This document shows positions 52,128 to 60,361 of a stretch of 64,000 bases of DNA, in pieces. The notes below the pieces were generated by a model. It was given only the letters and a program-made list of their open reading frames with translations. It was not told the DNA's origin and did no database searches. The position numbers and the translations under genes are program-made. The stretch comes from Actinomycetospora termitidis (GTDB lineage: Bacteria > Actinomycetota > Actinomycetes > Mycobacteriales > Pseudonocardiaceae). Every line of letters begins with the position of its first letter. Position 1 is the first letter of the stretch. The stretch spans positions 620,001 to 684,000 of the forward strand of contig NZ_JASVWF010000003.1 in assembly GCF_030286555.1 (NCBI RefSeq), written 5' to 3'.

Positions 52128-52210
52128 GCGCGGTCCCCTCTCCGCTCGGGGTTGCGGTCGGGCAGGGTCGTGTAGGACCGCTACCACGCCCCCACGGTGG
52201 ACGGGATCGC

Positions 52211-52501
52211 TCAGGAGCTCAACCCCCGGGCATCGGTCGCACCGACCTCGAGGTTGCGGTGCGCGGCGATCACCGACCCGAGCGCGCGGGAGCCCTCGGA
52301 CACCGTGTCGTTGCGCTTCCCGGAGACCTGCTCCACCGCGCCGTCGAGCAGCTCGGCGACCCTGGCCAGGTCCTCGAGGACGCCGCCGGCCCAGACCTGC
52401 GGGTCCCGGTCGGTCGGACACAGGTCACGACCGTGCCGCGTGAGCTGCTCGAGCGCGTCCACCGCGCCGCGGGCGGGGTTCGTTCCGTCTTCAACAGGCA
52501 T
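52211..52501 (-). CDS. Small hypothetical protein
   Basis: This 96-residue frame starts MPVEDGTNPARGAVDALEQL and ends LEVGATDARGLSS, with a helical middle (LEDLARVAELLDGAVEQVSG). I recognise no domain. The ATG and codon use are acceptable, but no ribosome site is convincing. It may be a real small gene or a shadow. Confidence 0.5.
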   Translation of the reverse strand: MPVEDGTNPARGAVDALEQLTRHGRDLCPTDRDPQVWAGGVLEDLARVAELLDGAVEQVSGKRNDTVSEGSRALGSVIAAHRNLEVGATDARGLSS

Positions 52502-52843
52502 CGACCCCCGTTGTACGGGACGTCCTCGGGGGTCCGCAGAACGGCCGAGGGCTCACCTGCCCGTCGCCACCGCGGGAGAGTCGGGGAGGCGGCAGGCCAG
52601 GGCGGCCCAGCTGATGTCGTGGTCGCGTTCGGCCCGGACGGCGGGAGCTCCGCCCCGGAGGCCGAACAGACGCTTGGAGGGAGACCAGGTCAATGCGGAC
52701 CAGCTGATGCCGAGCGAGAGGACCCTCATCGGGCCCGAGGGAGGCTTGCGACCCGATGTGGGTCCGTTGATCAACACACGGCCCGCCCTGCGTCTCTTCT
52801 TCCGCAGCGACTCGGGCCGGGCAGGCTGGGCTAAGGTCCTAGC
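52502..52843. other. Region without a clear gene before the antitoxin
   Basis: This 342-nt stretch has no convincing coding frame. A word CAGCTGATG occurs twice (near 52607 and 52701). It probably holds promoter DNA for the toxin-antitoxin pair, whose CTAAGG repeats lie at its end (52832-52848). Confidence 0.4.
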
Positions 52844-52857
52844 TAAGGAGGTGGACC

Positions 52858-53118
52858 ATGTCGACGGAGCGCAATATGGACGCGTTCAACATCCACGAGG
52901 CGAAGACCAACCTCTCCCGGATCATCGAACGGGTCGAACGGGGCGAGGAGGTCGTCATCAGCCGCGCGGGGACCCCGGTGGCGAAGGTCGTCCCACTCGA
53001 GGCGCGCACCCGGCGGACCGCTCGCGGTTCACTGGCCGGCCGGATCGACCTGTCCGGCGACTGGGACTCCGCCGAGACCAACGCGACGATCGCCCGCGAT
53101 TTCGGCCTCGCGACCTGA
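52858..53118 (+). CDS. Phd/YefM-type antitoxin
   Basis: This 86-residue protein has the antitoxin start AFNIHEAKTNLSRIIERVER, GEEVVISRAGTPVAKVVPLE and a toxin-binding tail RGSLAGRIDLSGDWDSAE. It would bind DNA as a dimer and neutralise the PIN toxin that follows 4 nt downstream. The ribosome site TAAGGAGG is among the strongest in the window. Operator-like CTAAGG repeats lie just upstream. Confidence 0.9.
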   Translation: MSTERNMDAFNIHEAKTNLSRIIERVERGEEVVISRAGTPVAKVVPLEARTRRTARGSLAGRIDLSGDWDSAETNATIARDFGLAT

Positions 53119-53122
53119 GCCG

Positions 53123-53497
53123 GTGGGCCTCCTCCTCGACACCCACGTCCTGCTGTGGTGGCTCGCTGACGCACCGGAGCTGCCGGAGGACGTGAAGGAG
53201 CGGCTCGACATCGACCCCGACGTCCACGTCAGCGCAGTGACCATCTGGGAGATCAGCCTCAAGCAGGCGCTCGGCAAGCTCTCCGGCCCGTCCGATCTCC
53301 CCGAGATCGCCGAGCGTGCGGGCTTCCGGGCACTCCCCGTCACGTCGACCCACGGCATCGCCGCCGGGCGCCTCCCACTCCTGCACCGCGACCCGTTCGA
53401 CCGCATGTTGGTCGCGCAGGCACGGAGCGAGGGCCTGACCCTGGCGACCCGAGACAGCGACGTGCAGCGCTACGACGTCGGCCTCCTCCGCCTCTGA
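53123..53497 (+). CDS. PIN-domain (VapC-like) ribonuclease toxin
   Basis: This 124-residue PIN protein has the four acidic points: Asp in LLLDTHVLLWWL near 6, Glu in IWEISLKQALG near 43, Asp in HRDPFDRMLVAQA near 93 and Asp in ATRDSDV near 112. It would cut RNA when freed from the antitoxin. GTG 53123 lies 4 nt after the antitoxin stop, so the pair is one operon. Confidence 0.9.
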   Translation: MGLLLDTHVLLWWLADAPELPEDVKERLDIDPDVHVSAVTIWEISLKQALGKLSGPSDLPEIAERAGFRALPVTSTHGIAAGRLPLLHRDPFDRMLVAQARSEGLTLATRDSDVQRYDVGLLRL

Positions 53498-53548
53498 CCA
53501 ACGTCGGAAAAGTTGTAGTGACCCGAAACTTGGTGTAGCACTGAACAA

Positions 53549-54175
53549 GTGACAGGACTGCGCGAGCGCAAGAAGGCCGAGACGCGACAGCGCATCGCCG
53601 ACGTCGCGGCGCACCTGTTCGGCACGCAGGGGTTCGACGCCGTCGCGATGACCGACGTCGCCCGCGCGGCCGACGTCTCCGAGCAGACCGTCTACAACTA
53701 CTTCCCGGCGAAGACGGACCTCGCCCTCGACCGCGCCGAGACCATCCGGCAGCGCCTGCACGACCTCGTCGTCGACCGGCCCGCCCACACCAGCCCGGCG
53801 AACGCCCTGCAGGTCGTCGCGCTCGAGGACATCGCCCGGGCCCGCGCGGACGACCTCGTGGAACAGCGCGGCCAGTTCTTCGCGCTGTGCGCCAGCAGCC
53901 CCGTCGTCCGCCGCTTCGGGCTGGCGGTCCGCGACGAGCAGACCACCACGATCCGCACCGCACTCGTCGGCACCGACCCGACGCTGCACCCGGGGCTCGC
54001 CCACGTGCACGCGGCGTCCCTGGTGGCGGTGCTGGAGCTGGTCGGCGACTCGATCGGAGCCGCCGTCGTCCAGGGGATGCGTCCCGACGACGAGCTCGAG
54101 GACACCGTCCGCCTGGCGTTCACCGACCTCGACGCCCACTACCACCGCCTCGTGCAGCGAGAGGACCAGCCGTGA
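53549..54175 (+). CDS. TetR/AcrR family regulator coupled to an FAD monooxygenase
   Basis: This 208-residue regulator has the HTH ADVAAHLFGTQGFDAVAMTD and VARAADVSEQTVYNYFPAK, and a long ligand domain. GTG 53549 begins VTGLRERKKAETRQR, the usual N-terminus. Upstream, AAGTT-N12-AACTT overlaps a likely promoter. Its TGA overlaps the GTG of the monooxygenase (GTGA), so regulator and enzyme are made together and the regulator probably controls its own operon. Confidence 0.9.
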   Translation: MTGLRERKKAETRQRIADVAAHLFGTQGFDAVAMTDVARAADVSEQTVYNYFPAKTDLALDRAETIRQRLHDLVVDRPAHTSPANALQVVALEDIARARADDLVEQRGQFFALCASSPVVRRFGLAVRDEQTTTIRTALVGTDPTLHPGLAHVHAASLVAVLELVGDSIGAAVVQGMRPDDELEDTVRLAFTDLDAHYHRLVQREDQP

Positions 54176-55374
54176 CGCGCGTACTCATCTCCGGGGCCAG
54201 CATCGCCGGCCCCGCGCTCGGACTGTGGCTCGCCCGGTACGGCTTCGACGTGACGATCGTCGAGCAGGCGCCCGCCGTCCGCCCCGGCGGTCAGGCCGTC
54301 GACTTCAAGGGCGAGACCCACCTGACGGTGCTGCGGCGGATGGGCCTTCTCGACGACGTCGAGCGCCTCGCCACCGGAGGTGGTGGCGACGGGCGGATCA
54401 TCGACGCCGAGGGTCGGACCCTCGGCATCACGCCGGCGGCGTTCAGCGGTGGTGACCTCGAGATCCGCCGCGGCGACCTCGCGCAGCTGCTCGTCGAGCG
54501 CACCGCCGCGACCTGCCGCTACGTCTTCGACGACACGATCACGGCGCTGCACGAGACCCCCGATGGCGTCGACGTGACCTTCCGGCGCTCGCCGGCACAG
54601 ACCTTCGACCTCGTCGTCGGCGCCGACGGCATCCACTCCACGGTCCGCCGTCTGGCCTTCGGTCCGGAGTCGGACTACGTGACCTACCTCGGCCACTACT
54701 ACGCCCTGCTCGAGGTCGACGGAGACCTCGTCGCGGCCGACGAGATGTACAACGAGCCCGGCCGCATGGTCGCCACCGGCGGGCCGAAGGCGCCGGCGTT
54801 CTTCGTCTTCCGGTCCGAGCCGCTCGACGTCGAGCGTGGTGACGTCGAGGCCCAGAAGCAGGCGCTGCGCGAGGCGTACCGCGGCGCCGCGTGGAAGGTG
54901 CCGCAGCTGCTCGAGGCACTCCCGGACACCCGCGACTTCCACCTCGACTCCATCAGCCGCGTCCACGTCGACCGCTACTCGCGCGGGCGGGTCGTACTCG
55001 TCGGCGACGCGGCCTACGGCAACGCGCTCGGCGGGTTCGGCACCGGGCTGGCCGTCGTGGGCGCGTACGTCCTCGCGGGCGAGCTCATGACGGCGGGTGG
55101 TGACCACGAGCGCGCGTTCGCGGCCTACGACCGGAAGTTCCGCGGCTACGCGAAGGTCGCGGAGAAGGTGAACGCCGGTGCGCTGCTGGCCCCGTCGAGC
55201 CGCACGCGCATCTGGCTGCGGAACAAGCTCTTCTCGGTCGCGCCGCTATTCACGCGCGTCATGGCGTTGATGGACCGCTTCGCGACCGACATCGACCTGG
55301 AGGACTACCCGACGTCCTCCCCCGGCGCTCCCTCGGTGATCGCGACGGCGCGCGCAACGTCTCCACCGGACTGA
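54172..55374 (+). CDS. FAD-dependent monooxygenase (TetX/PHBH type)
   Basis: This 400-residue flavoprotein starts TRVLISGASIAGPALGLWLA, with the FAD dinucleotide motif. It has VVGADGIHSTVRRLAFG near 148 (DG motif) and RVVLVGDAAYGNALGG near 275 (GD motif). Homologues hydroxylate aromatic compounds or inactivate tetracycline. The first glycine loop is GASIAG. GTG 54172 overlaps the TetR stop. The 3' end overlaps an AraC remnant on the other strand. Confidence 0.9.
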   Translation: MTRVLISGASIAGPALGLWLARYGFDVTIVEQAPAVRPGGQAVDFKGETHLTVLRRMGLLDDVERLATGGGGDGRIIDAEGRTLGITPAAFSGGDLEIRRGDLAQLLVERTAATCRYVFDDTITALHETPDGVDVTFRRSPAQTFDLVVGADGIHSTVRRLAFGPESDYVTYLGHYYALLEVDGDLVAADEMYNEPGRMVATGGPKAPAFFVFRSEPLDVERGDVEAQKQALREAYRGAAWKVPQLLEALPDTRDFHLDSISRVHVDRYSRGRVVLVGDAAYGNALGGFGTGLAVVGAYVLAGELMTAGGDHERAFAAYDRKFRGYAKVAEKVNAGALLAPSSRTRIWLRNKLFSVAPLFTRVMALMDRFATDIDLEDYPTSSPGAPSVIATARATSPPD

Positions 55375-55462
55375 CCCCGTAGCGCGCCTGGTAGGTCGCC
55401 GTGAACCGCCCGTAAAAGTTGAAGCCCCAGGGGCGAGCAATCCGCGACGCCGTGGTGTCAGG
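55340..55462 (-). pseudogene. Remnant of an AraC-family HTH
   Basis: One minus-strand frame reads ASRIARPWGFNFYGRFTATY then QARYGVSPVETLR, which is the last helix-turn-helix of an AraC/XylS regulator. Nothing before or after belongs to such a protein, and it overlaps the monooxygenase end. It is a broken fragment, left beside the HigBA pair. Confidence 0.7.
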
Positions 55463-55512
55463 TCGCCCTCCTGGAGCTCGCCGTGCGCCTGGTCCCAGTC
55501 CAGGTCGACCAC

Positions 55513-55839
55513 CTACTCCCTGATCGCGACACCTCCGCCGGCGTCGCGTTGGACGGGGACGATCGCGGCGAGGGCACCTTCGGAGAGGGCGTCGCGGGCG
55601 ACCTGCAGGTCGTGGTGGGCCTGGGCGTCGAGCCAGTACTGGTCGCGAAGCCCGAAGTAGCGCGCCAGGCGCAGCGCGGTGTCGGCGGATACCGCACGAG
55701 TGCCGGCGACGATCTCGGCGATCCGCGAGCGAGGCACGCCGATGTCCCGGGCGAGCTTGTACTGGCTGATACACAGCGGAGCGAGGAACTCCTCTGCCAG
55801 GATCTCCCCCGGCGTGGTGGGCGGCAGCAGGTCGGTCAC
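55513..55839 (-). CDS. HigA-type antitoxin
   Basis: This 108-residue XRE-type HTH protein has PGEILAEEFLAPLCISQYKL, ARDIGVPRSRIAEIVAGTRA and DTALRLARYFGLRDQYWLDA, as HigA antitoxins do. The GTG at 55839 lies 12 nt after the toxin stop. The order toxin-antitoxin is that of HigBA systems. It would repress its own promoter and neutralise HigB. Confidence 0.9.
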   Translation of the reverse strand: MTDLLPPTTPGEILAEEFLAPLCISQYKLARDIGVPRSRIAEIVAGTRAVSADTALRLARYFGLRDQYWLDAQAHHDLQVARDALSEGALAAIVPVQRDAGGGVAIRE

Positions 55840-55851
55840 GGGTTGCCTCCT

Positions 55852-56139
55852 CTAGCGGTGATAGTCGACGAGCTCGACCTCAGCCGGCCCCTTCGGGGTC
55901 CAGCGGAAGCAGAGTCGCCACTGGTCGTTGATACGGATGCTGTGCTGGCCCTCGCGGTCCCCACGCAGCTTCTCCAGTCGGTTGCCCGGCGGGACGCGGA
56001 GGTCGTCGAGGGTCTTGGCGAACTCGAGCAGGGCGAGCTTGCGCTGCGCAACCTTCTGGACGTCCGGGTGCAGTGAAGCGACCCGCTGACGGCCGGCGAC
56101 CTTCTCCGCCACTGCGTTGCCGAACGACTGGATCGCCAC
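55852..56139 (-). CDS. HigB-type RelE-superfamily toxin
   Basis: This 95-residue toxin shows AIQSFGNAVAEKVAGRQ at its start, LLEFAKTLDDLRVPPGNRLE, LRGDREGQHSIRINDQWRLC and FRWTPKGPAEVELVDYHR, the HigB pattern of a ribosome-dependent mRNA cleaving enzyme. GTG 56139 is used because TACAGT lies 6 nt upstream as a likely -10, which suggests a leaderless transcript. A longer frame to 56211 is possible. It lies 128 nt from the tRNA-Thr 3' end. Confidence 0.87.
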   Translation of the reverse strand: MAIQSFGNAVAEKVAGRQRVASLHPDVQKVAQRKLALLEFAKTLDDLRVPPGNRLEKLRGDREGQHSIRINDQWRLCFRWTPKGPAEVELVDYHR

Positions 56140-56267
56140 GATCGTACTGTACTGCAGGACGTCCCGCGTCCCGGAGCGCTCAACGGTTCGCGGCGGTCCT
56201 TGCGCACCCAACGCTGCCCGCGTATGTCCACACGGCCACTGGCCCGCCGTCGGAAGGGCTTCTGGCC

Positions 56268-56343
56268 TGGAGCCGGCGCGGGGAATCGAACCCCGGACCT
56301 TTCGCTTACAAGGCGAGTGCTCTGCCGATTGAGCTACGCCGGC
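56268..56343 (-). tRNA. tRNA-Thr(TGT)
   Basis: A complete cloverleaf is visible on the minus strand: acceptor GCCGGCG/CGCCGGC, D arm GCTC/GAGC, anticodon loop CTTGTAA (anticodon TGT), TPsiC arm CGGGG-TTCGATT-CCCCG, and encoded CCA. The 3' end (56268) faces the HigBA pair and AraC remnant. Confidence 0.97.
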
Positions 56344-56443
56344 ACTGAGGCACCATCGTAGGCGAGGGCCGGCTCACACCGCCGGTCGCCCGGTCGGTCG
56401 ACAACGACGCCCGCCCGCCTGCGTCCCACGAGGTGCCAGCGAG

Positions 56444-58000
56444 ATGAAGATTCCCGGCCTCGGCCCGCGGGACACCCCTGCGCCCGACCCGGACGTCGAA
56501 GAAGTGGAGAGTCAGCCCGTGGGGGTGACCCAGCGAGCGCGCGGCTCGCTCCGTCGTCACGTGCCGATCCCGACCGCGGAGGACCTCCGCCGACGGGCGG
56601 CGCTCGACGCGCCGACCGTGCGCGAGAACCTCCTGCCCGCGGTCACCGGTCCGCAGGTCGCGGACGACGCGCTGGTCCTGCGCGTGCTCGACCTCGCCCT
56701 GCGCATCGGTGAGGTCCAGCTCGCGACGGGTGCCGGCGCGGCCGCCGCGCACGACACGATGCTCGCCATCGCCGGCGCGTACGGCCTCCCGACCTGCGAC
56801 GTGGACATCGCGTTCTCGACGATCACGATGTGCTGCCACCGCGGCGTCGAGGCCGGGCCGGTCACGACGATGCGCAACGTCCGCTACCGCACCCAGGACT
56901 ACACCCGCCTCGCCACGGTCGACGCCCTGATCAAGGAGATCGTCGACACCGACTCGCCGGTGTCGTCGAGCGAGGCGCTCACCCGGCTCTCAACCGCCGT
57001 CGCCGCGAACCACCCCTACCCGCGGTGGGTCGCCGGGCTCTCGCGGTCGTTCTTCGCCAGCGCGGTCGCGGTCCTGATCGGCGGTGGGCTCGGGGTGGCC
57101 GTGGCCGCCTTCGTCCTGACCGGCATCGTCTGGGGCCTCGCGCGCTGGCTCGGGCGCCACGGCGTGCCGATGTTCTTCCAGCAGGTGCTGGGCGGGGTCC
57201 TCGTGACGACGTCGGCCCTGGGCCTCGCGTCCTCAGGCCTCCTGCTCGACTCCCCCAGCCTCGTCGTCGCGACCGGCCTGATCGTCCTGCTCTCCGGGCT
57301 CTCCCTGGTCGGCCTCGTGCAGGACGCGATCACCGGGTTCCCGCTGACGGCGGCGGGCCGGGCCGTGGAGGTCGTGCTGGCGTCGGCGGGGCTGCTGGTC
57401 GGCGTCGTCGTCTCGATCAAGGTGCTCGGGCAGATCGGGGGCGCGGCGGTGTTCTCGCTCGCCCAGGACCTCCCCGAGCTCACCCCGCAGGCCGACGTCC
57501 GGTCCCTGATCGCGGCGGCCGCGGCCGGGGTCCTGTTCGCCCTGTCCGCGTACGCGCCGCTGCTGTCGCTTCCGGTGGCCGGCCTCTCAGGAGCGGTCGC
57601 CTGGGCGCTCTACGCGTACGCGTTCGGCACCGTGGGGCTGGGTCAGGTGGTCGCCAGCGCCGCGGCGGCCGGCGCACTCGGGCTGATCGCGATGCTCATG
57701 CCGGCGCGGGCGAACATGCCGCCGCTCGTGCTCGTCATCGCCGGGATCACGCCGCTGCTCCCGGGCCTCCTGCTCTACACCGGCTTCTCGCAGCTCGCGA
57801 CGGTCGGCGAGAGCTCGAACGCCCAGCTCAGCAACGGCAGCCTCGCGACCGGCGCCGTCACGATCCTGCTCGCCCTCACCGTCAGCCTCGGGATCGCCGC
57901 GGGCGTGTCGTTCGGCGAGCAGATCGGCTGGCCGGTCTCCCGCATCTGGCGCCGCCCGCTGACGCCGACCGTCCGTCGCCAGCGCCCCCGGATCTTCTAG
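56444..58000 (+). CDS. Threonine/serine exporter family protein (ThrE type)
   Basis: This 518-residue protein has the ThrE layout: a cytosolic N-terminal region with the conserved GAYGLPTCDVDIAFSTITM near 105, followed by about 10 membrane segments including SFFASAVAVLIGGGLGVAVA. The C-terminal half has the ThrE_2 pattern PARANMPPLVLVIAGITPLL. It would export threonine or serine by proton antiport. ATG 56444 is used. It starts about 100 nt from a tRNA-Thr gene read the other way. Confidence 0.9.
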   Translation: MKIPGLGPRDTPAPDPDVEEVESQPVGVTQRARGSLRRHVPIPTAEDLRRRAALDAPTVRENLLPAVTGPQVADDALVLRVLDLALRIGEVQLATGAGAAAAHDTMLAIAGAYGLPTCDVDIAFSTITMCCHRGVEAGPVTTMRNVRYRTQDYTRLATVDALIKEIVDTDSPVSSSEALTRLSTAVAANHPYPRWVAGLSRSFFASAVAVLIGGGLGVAVAAFVLTGIVWGLARWLGRHGVPMFFQQVLGGVLVTTSALGLASSGLLLDSPSLVVATGLIVLLSGLSLVGLVQDAITGFPLTAAGRAVEVVLASAGLLVGVVVSIKVLGQIGGAAVFSLAQDLPELTPQADVRSLIAAAAAGVLFALSAYAPLLSLPVAGLSGAVAWALYAYAFGTVGLGQVVASAAAAGALGLIAMLMPARANMPPLVLVIAGITPLLPGLLLYTGFSQLATVGESSNAQLSNGSLATGAVTILLALTVSLGIAAGVSFGEQIGWPVSRIWRRPLTPTVRRQRPRIF

Positions 58001-58004
58001 CGGG

Positions 58005-58020
58005 TTCCCGACGACGGGTG
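58005..58020 (+). repeat. 14-mer repeat copy 10
   Basis: TTCCCGACGACGGGTG just after the thrE-type stop codon and 41 nt before dispersed repeat DR3 copy c. Confidence 0.8.
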
Positions 58021-58060
58021 CCGCGCCGGCTCCCGTCGTCGAGAATGCGGCTCTTGTGAC

Positions 58061-58090
58061 GTCCAGTGTCAGCATGGCCGCACTGCTGAC
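58061..58090 (+). repeat. Dispersed repeat DR3 copy c
   Basis: GTCCAGTGTCAGCATGGCC continuing GCACTGCTGAC is the same 30 bp as at 29179 (minus strand). It lies between the convergent thrE-type and lacI-type genes, together with a 14-mer repeat at 58005-58020. Confidence 0.87.
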
Positions 58091-58103
58091 ACCGGCAGGG
58101 TGC

Positions 58104-59195
58104 TCAGCGCGACGGCGGACCCGACGTCGCGCGGACCATCAGCTCGGTCGGCAGCAACAGCGTGCGCGAGCGCTGCCGGTCGCCGCGGTCCAGCAGGAGC
58201 TCCCCGGCGGCGCGGCCCTTGTCCAGCGAGGGCTGGCGCACCGTCGTGAGGCCGGCGCGCTCGGCGGCCGGGACGCCGTCGAAGCCGGTGATCGTCAGGT
58301 CGCCCGGAACGTCGCGCCCGGCCGCGCGGGCGGCCCGCAACGCGCCGAGGCCGAGGATGTCCGAGGTGCAGACGACCGCGGTCACCTCGGGGTTGCGCTC
58401 CACGAGCTGGTCGAACGCCGCCCCGCCGGCGGCCTCGGTGTGGTCGAAACGCTCGACGACCGGCACGGTCGACCAGTCGACCCCGGCCGCGGTGAACCCG
58501 TCCCGCAGCCCGGCCAGGCGACGCCGCTGGACCTCGTAGCGGGCGGAGTCCTGCCGGGAGACCGAGGCGAACCCGTCGTTGCGGTCCAAGGACAGCCGCA
58601 TGCACAGCACCCCGACGCGGCGGTGGCCCAGCGCGGCGAGGTGCTCGGCGAGCTCGACCATGGCGGCCTGGTCGTCGATGCCGACGCGGTCGACGTCGGG
58701 GACGTCGGTCGGCTGATCGCACACCACGACGGGGACGGGCCGCTCGAGGACGGCGGCGAAGTGCTCGTCGTCGTCGGGCATGGAGTAGACGACGAAGCCG
58801 TCGACGCCGGCCCGCGCGACCGCCCCGACGTCCTCGGCCTCCGGGCTCACCGGCACCAGCAGCAGGCCGGACCCGTTGTCCTCGCAGGCGAGCGCCAGGC
58901 CCTCGAGGAACTGGATGGCCACCGGGTCGCGGAACGCGTAGGACAGGGCCTCGGTCAGCAGCAGCCCGACGGCCCCCGCCTTGCGGGTGCGCAGCGAGCG
59001 CGCGACCGGGTCGGGACCCGGGTAGCCCAGGCGGCGCGCGGTGTCGAGCACACGGCGGCGCAGGGCCGGGGAGAGCTGGTCGGGGCGGTTGTAGGCGTTC
59101 GAGACGGTCGTGCGGGACACGCCGAGCTCAGCGGCCAGCGAGGCCAGCGTCGCCGTGCGCCGCGTGGACCTCCGCCCCTCGAGTGCCTCTGCCAC
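58104..59195 (-). CDS. LacI-family transcriptional regulator
   Basis: This 363-residue repressor has the N-terminal HTH and hinge: ATLASLAAELGVSRTTVSNA and YNRPDQLSPALRRRVLDTA, then a periplasmic-binding-protein-like ligand domain ending at LLLPTELMVRATSG. GTG 59195 (VAEALEGRR) is the best start, since longer forms run into the promoter region. It lies divergent from the zinc importer; a LacI-type AANCGNTT site is in between. LacI proteins usually sense sugars or nucleosides, so zinc-related control would be unusual. Confidence 0.88.
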   Translation of the reverse strand: MAEALEGRRSTRRTATLASLAAELGVSRTTVSNAYNRPDQLSPALRRRVLDTARRLGYPGPDPVARSLRTRKAGAVGLLLTEALSYAFRDPVAIQFLEGLALACEDNGSGLLLVPVSPEAEDVGAVARAGVDGFVVYSMPDDDEHFAAVLERPVPVVVCDQPTDVPDVDRVGIDDQAAMVELAEHLAALGHRRVGVLCMRLSLDRNDGFASVSRQDSARYEVQRRRLAGLRDGFTAAGVDWSTVPVVERFDHTEAAGGAAFDQLVERNPEVTAVVCTSDILGLGALRAARAAGRDVPGDLTITGFDGVPAAERAGLTTVRQPSLDKGRAAGELLLDRGDRQRSRTLLLPTELMVRATSGPPSR

Positions 59196-59294
59196 CTGCG
59201 CAACGTAGCGACTGTTTCGATCTAGGGCCACCGCTCGCGTCCGGTTCGCACCCTCCTTCGTGTCGCGCCCGACACCTCGACCACTCTCGCGACT

Positions 59295-59313
59295 GATAAC
59301 GGCAACGGTTATC
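59295..59313. promoter_or_regulatory. Fur/Zur-like 19-bp palindrome upstream of znuA
   Basis: GATAACGGCAACGGTTATC has the outer arms and 9-1-9 layout of the Fur box (GATAATGATAATCATTATC). It lies 63 nt before znuA. A Zur repressor is the expected binder for a zinc importer; its gene is not in the window. Confidence 0.7.
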
Positions 59314-59329
59314 GTTAGCTCCCGACCCG

Positions 59330-59344
59330 CGGGGGTGACCCCCG
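59330..59344. promoter_or_regulatory. Perfect 7-1-7 palindrome upstream of znuA
   Basis: CGGGGGT-g-ACCCCCG is fully symmetric and lies 16 nt after the Zur-like box. Its length is that of a metal-repressor 7-1-7 core, but its base pattern is not that of Fur. The binder is unknown. Confidence 0.5.
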
Positions 59345-59345
59345 T

Positions 59346-59353
59346 AAGCGCTT
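59346..59353. promoter_or_regulatory. LacI-type operator core AAGCGCTT
   Basis: AAGCGCTT fits the AANCGNTT core of LacI-family operators and lies between the lacI gene and znuA, 23 nt before the znuA ATG. The divergent LacI regulator is the natural candidate binder. Confidence 0.55.
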
Positions 59354-59376
59354 GACCGTCACGAGGAGCCGCCCCG

Positions 59377-60321
59377 ATGCCCGTCGTCAGCCGAGTCGTC
59401 CTGTCCACGGGGGGTGCGCTCGCCGCCCTCGCGCTGGTCGCGGGCTGCGGAGGGTCCGGGACCCAGAGCGCCCCCGCCCCCGCCCCCGCGCCGAGCCAGG
59501 CCGCCCCCGCCGGCACCCTCACCGTCGTCGCCACCACGAACGTCTGGGGCGCGGTCGCCTCCGCCGTCGCCGGGCCGGACGCGAAGGTCACGTCGATCAT
59601 CAACGACCCGGCCGGCGACCCGCACTCCTACGAGAGCACCCCCGCCGACGCCGCCGCGATCAACGACGCCGACGTCGTCGTCGCGAACGGTGGGCACTAC
59701 GACGAGTTCGCCGAGCAGATCGGCGAGAACGACCCGGCCGCGCAGGCCAAGACGATCACCGCGTTCGACCTGCGCTCCGACCCGGCCGACGAGAACGAGC
59801 ACGTGTGGTTCGACCCGGCCGCGGTCAAGGGCGTCGCGAACCAGGTCGCCCAGCGCCTCGGCGCCGCCGAGCCCGCGCAGGCCGCCGCGCTGACGCAGCG
59901 CGCCCAGGCGTTCACCGCCCGCGTCGACCAGATCGCCCAGCAGACCGCCGCGATCGGCGGCGCCCGCCCGGGCTCGAAGGTCATCTCCTCCGAGCCGATC
60001 GCGCACTACCTGCTCCGCACGGCGAACGTCGCCGACGTGACCCCGCCGGACTTCGTCGAGGCCATCGAGAACGAGACGGACCCGTCCGCGGCCTCCCTCG
60101 TCCAGGTACGGGACGCCCTGACGGCACGGCAGGCGAACGCCCTGGTGTTCAATCCCCAGACGGAGACCCCCGTGGTCGCGGGCCTGCGCGACACCGCCAC
60201 CGGTGCCGGCGTGCCCGTCGTCGAGGTCACCGAGACGCTGCCCGCCGGCGTCACCGACTACCTGCAGTGGGTGGACACCACGCGCTCGGCCCTGGCCCAG
60301 GCGGTCGGCGCTCCCGCCTAG
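59377..60321 (+). CDS. znuA: Zinc ABC transporter substrate-binding lipoprotein ZnuA
   Basis: This 314-residue cluster A-I metal-binding lipoprotein has a signal peptide with the lipobox LVAGC (Cys24). Metal-site regions are DPHSYESTP near 83, ENEHVWFD near 145 and SSEPIAHYL near 207. It would bind zinc (or manganese) outside the cell and pass it to the permease. No long His-rich loop is present. ATG 59377 has CGAGGAG 10 nt upstream. It heads znuA-znuC-znuB. Confidence 0.9.
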   Translation: MPVVSRVVLSTGGALAALALVAGCGGSGTQSAPAPAPAPSQAAPAGTLTVVATTNVWGAVASAVAGPDAKVTSIINDPAGDPHSYESTPADAAAINDADVVVANGGHYDEFAEQIGENDPAAQAKTITAFDLRSDPADENEHVWFDPAAVKGVANQVAQRLGAAEPAQAAALTQRAQAFTARVDQIAQQTAAIGGARPGSKVISSEPIAHYLLRTANVADVTPPDFVEAIENETDPSAASLVQVRDALTARQANALVFNPQTETPVVAGLRDTATGAGVPVVEVTETLPAGVTDYLQWVDTTRSALAQAVGAPA

Positions 60322-60361
60322 GAGACGCAGCGGAGTGGAGCTCGACCATCGAGGAGGACTC

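Noticed and set aside
52553-52777. A 74-residue minus-strand frame upstream of the antitoxin
   Set aside because: No domain, no ribosome site and codon use unlike the neighbours; treated as non-coding.
53515-53548. An additional strong promoter/operator call upstream of the TetR-monooxygenase operon
   Set aside because: AAGTT-N12-AACTT arms are only 5 bp; mentioned in the gene entry but too weak for its own feature.
56268-56343. Duplicated tRNA 3' end as an attachment site
   Set aside because: No second copy of the TPsiC arm-acceptor sequence was found in the window, so an att site is not called.
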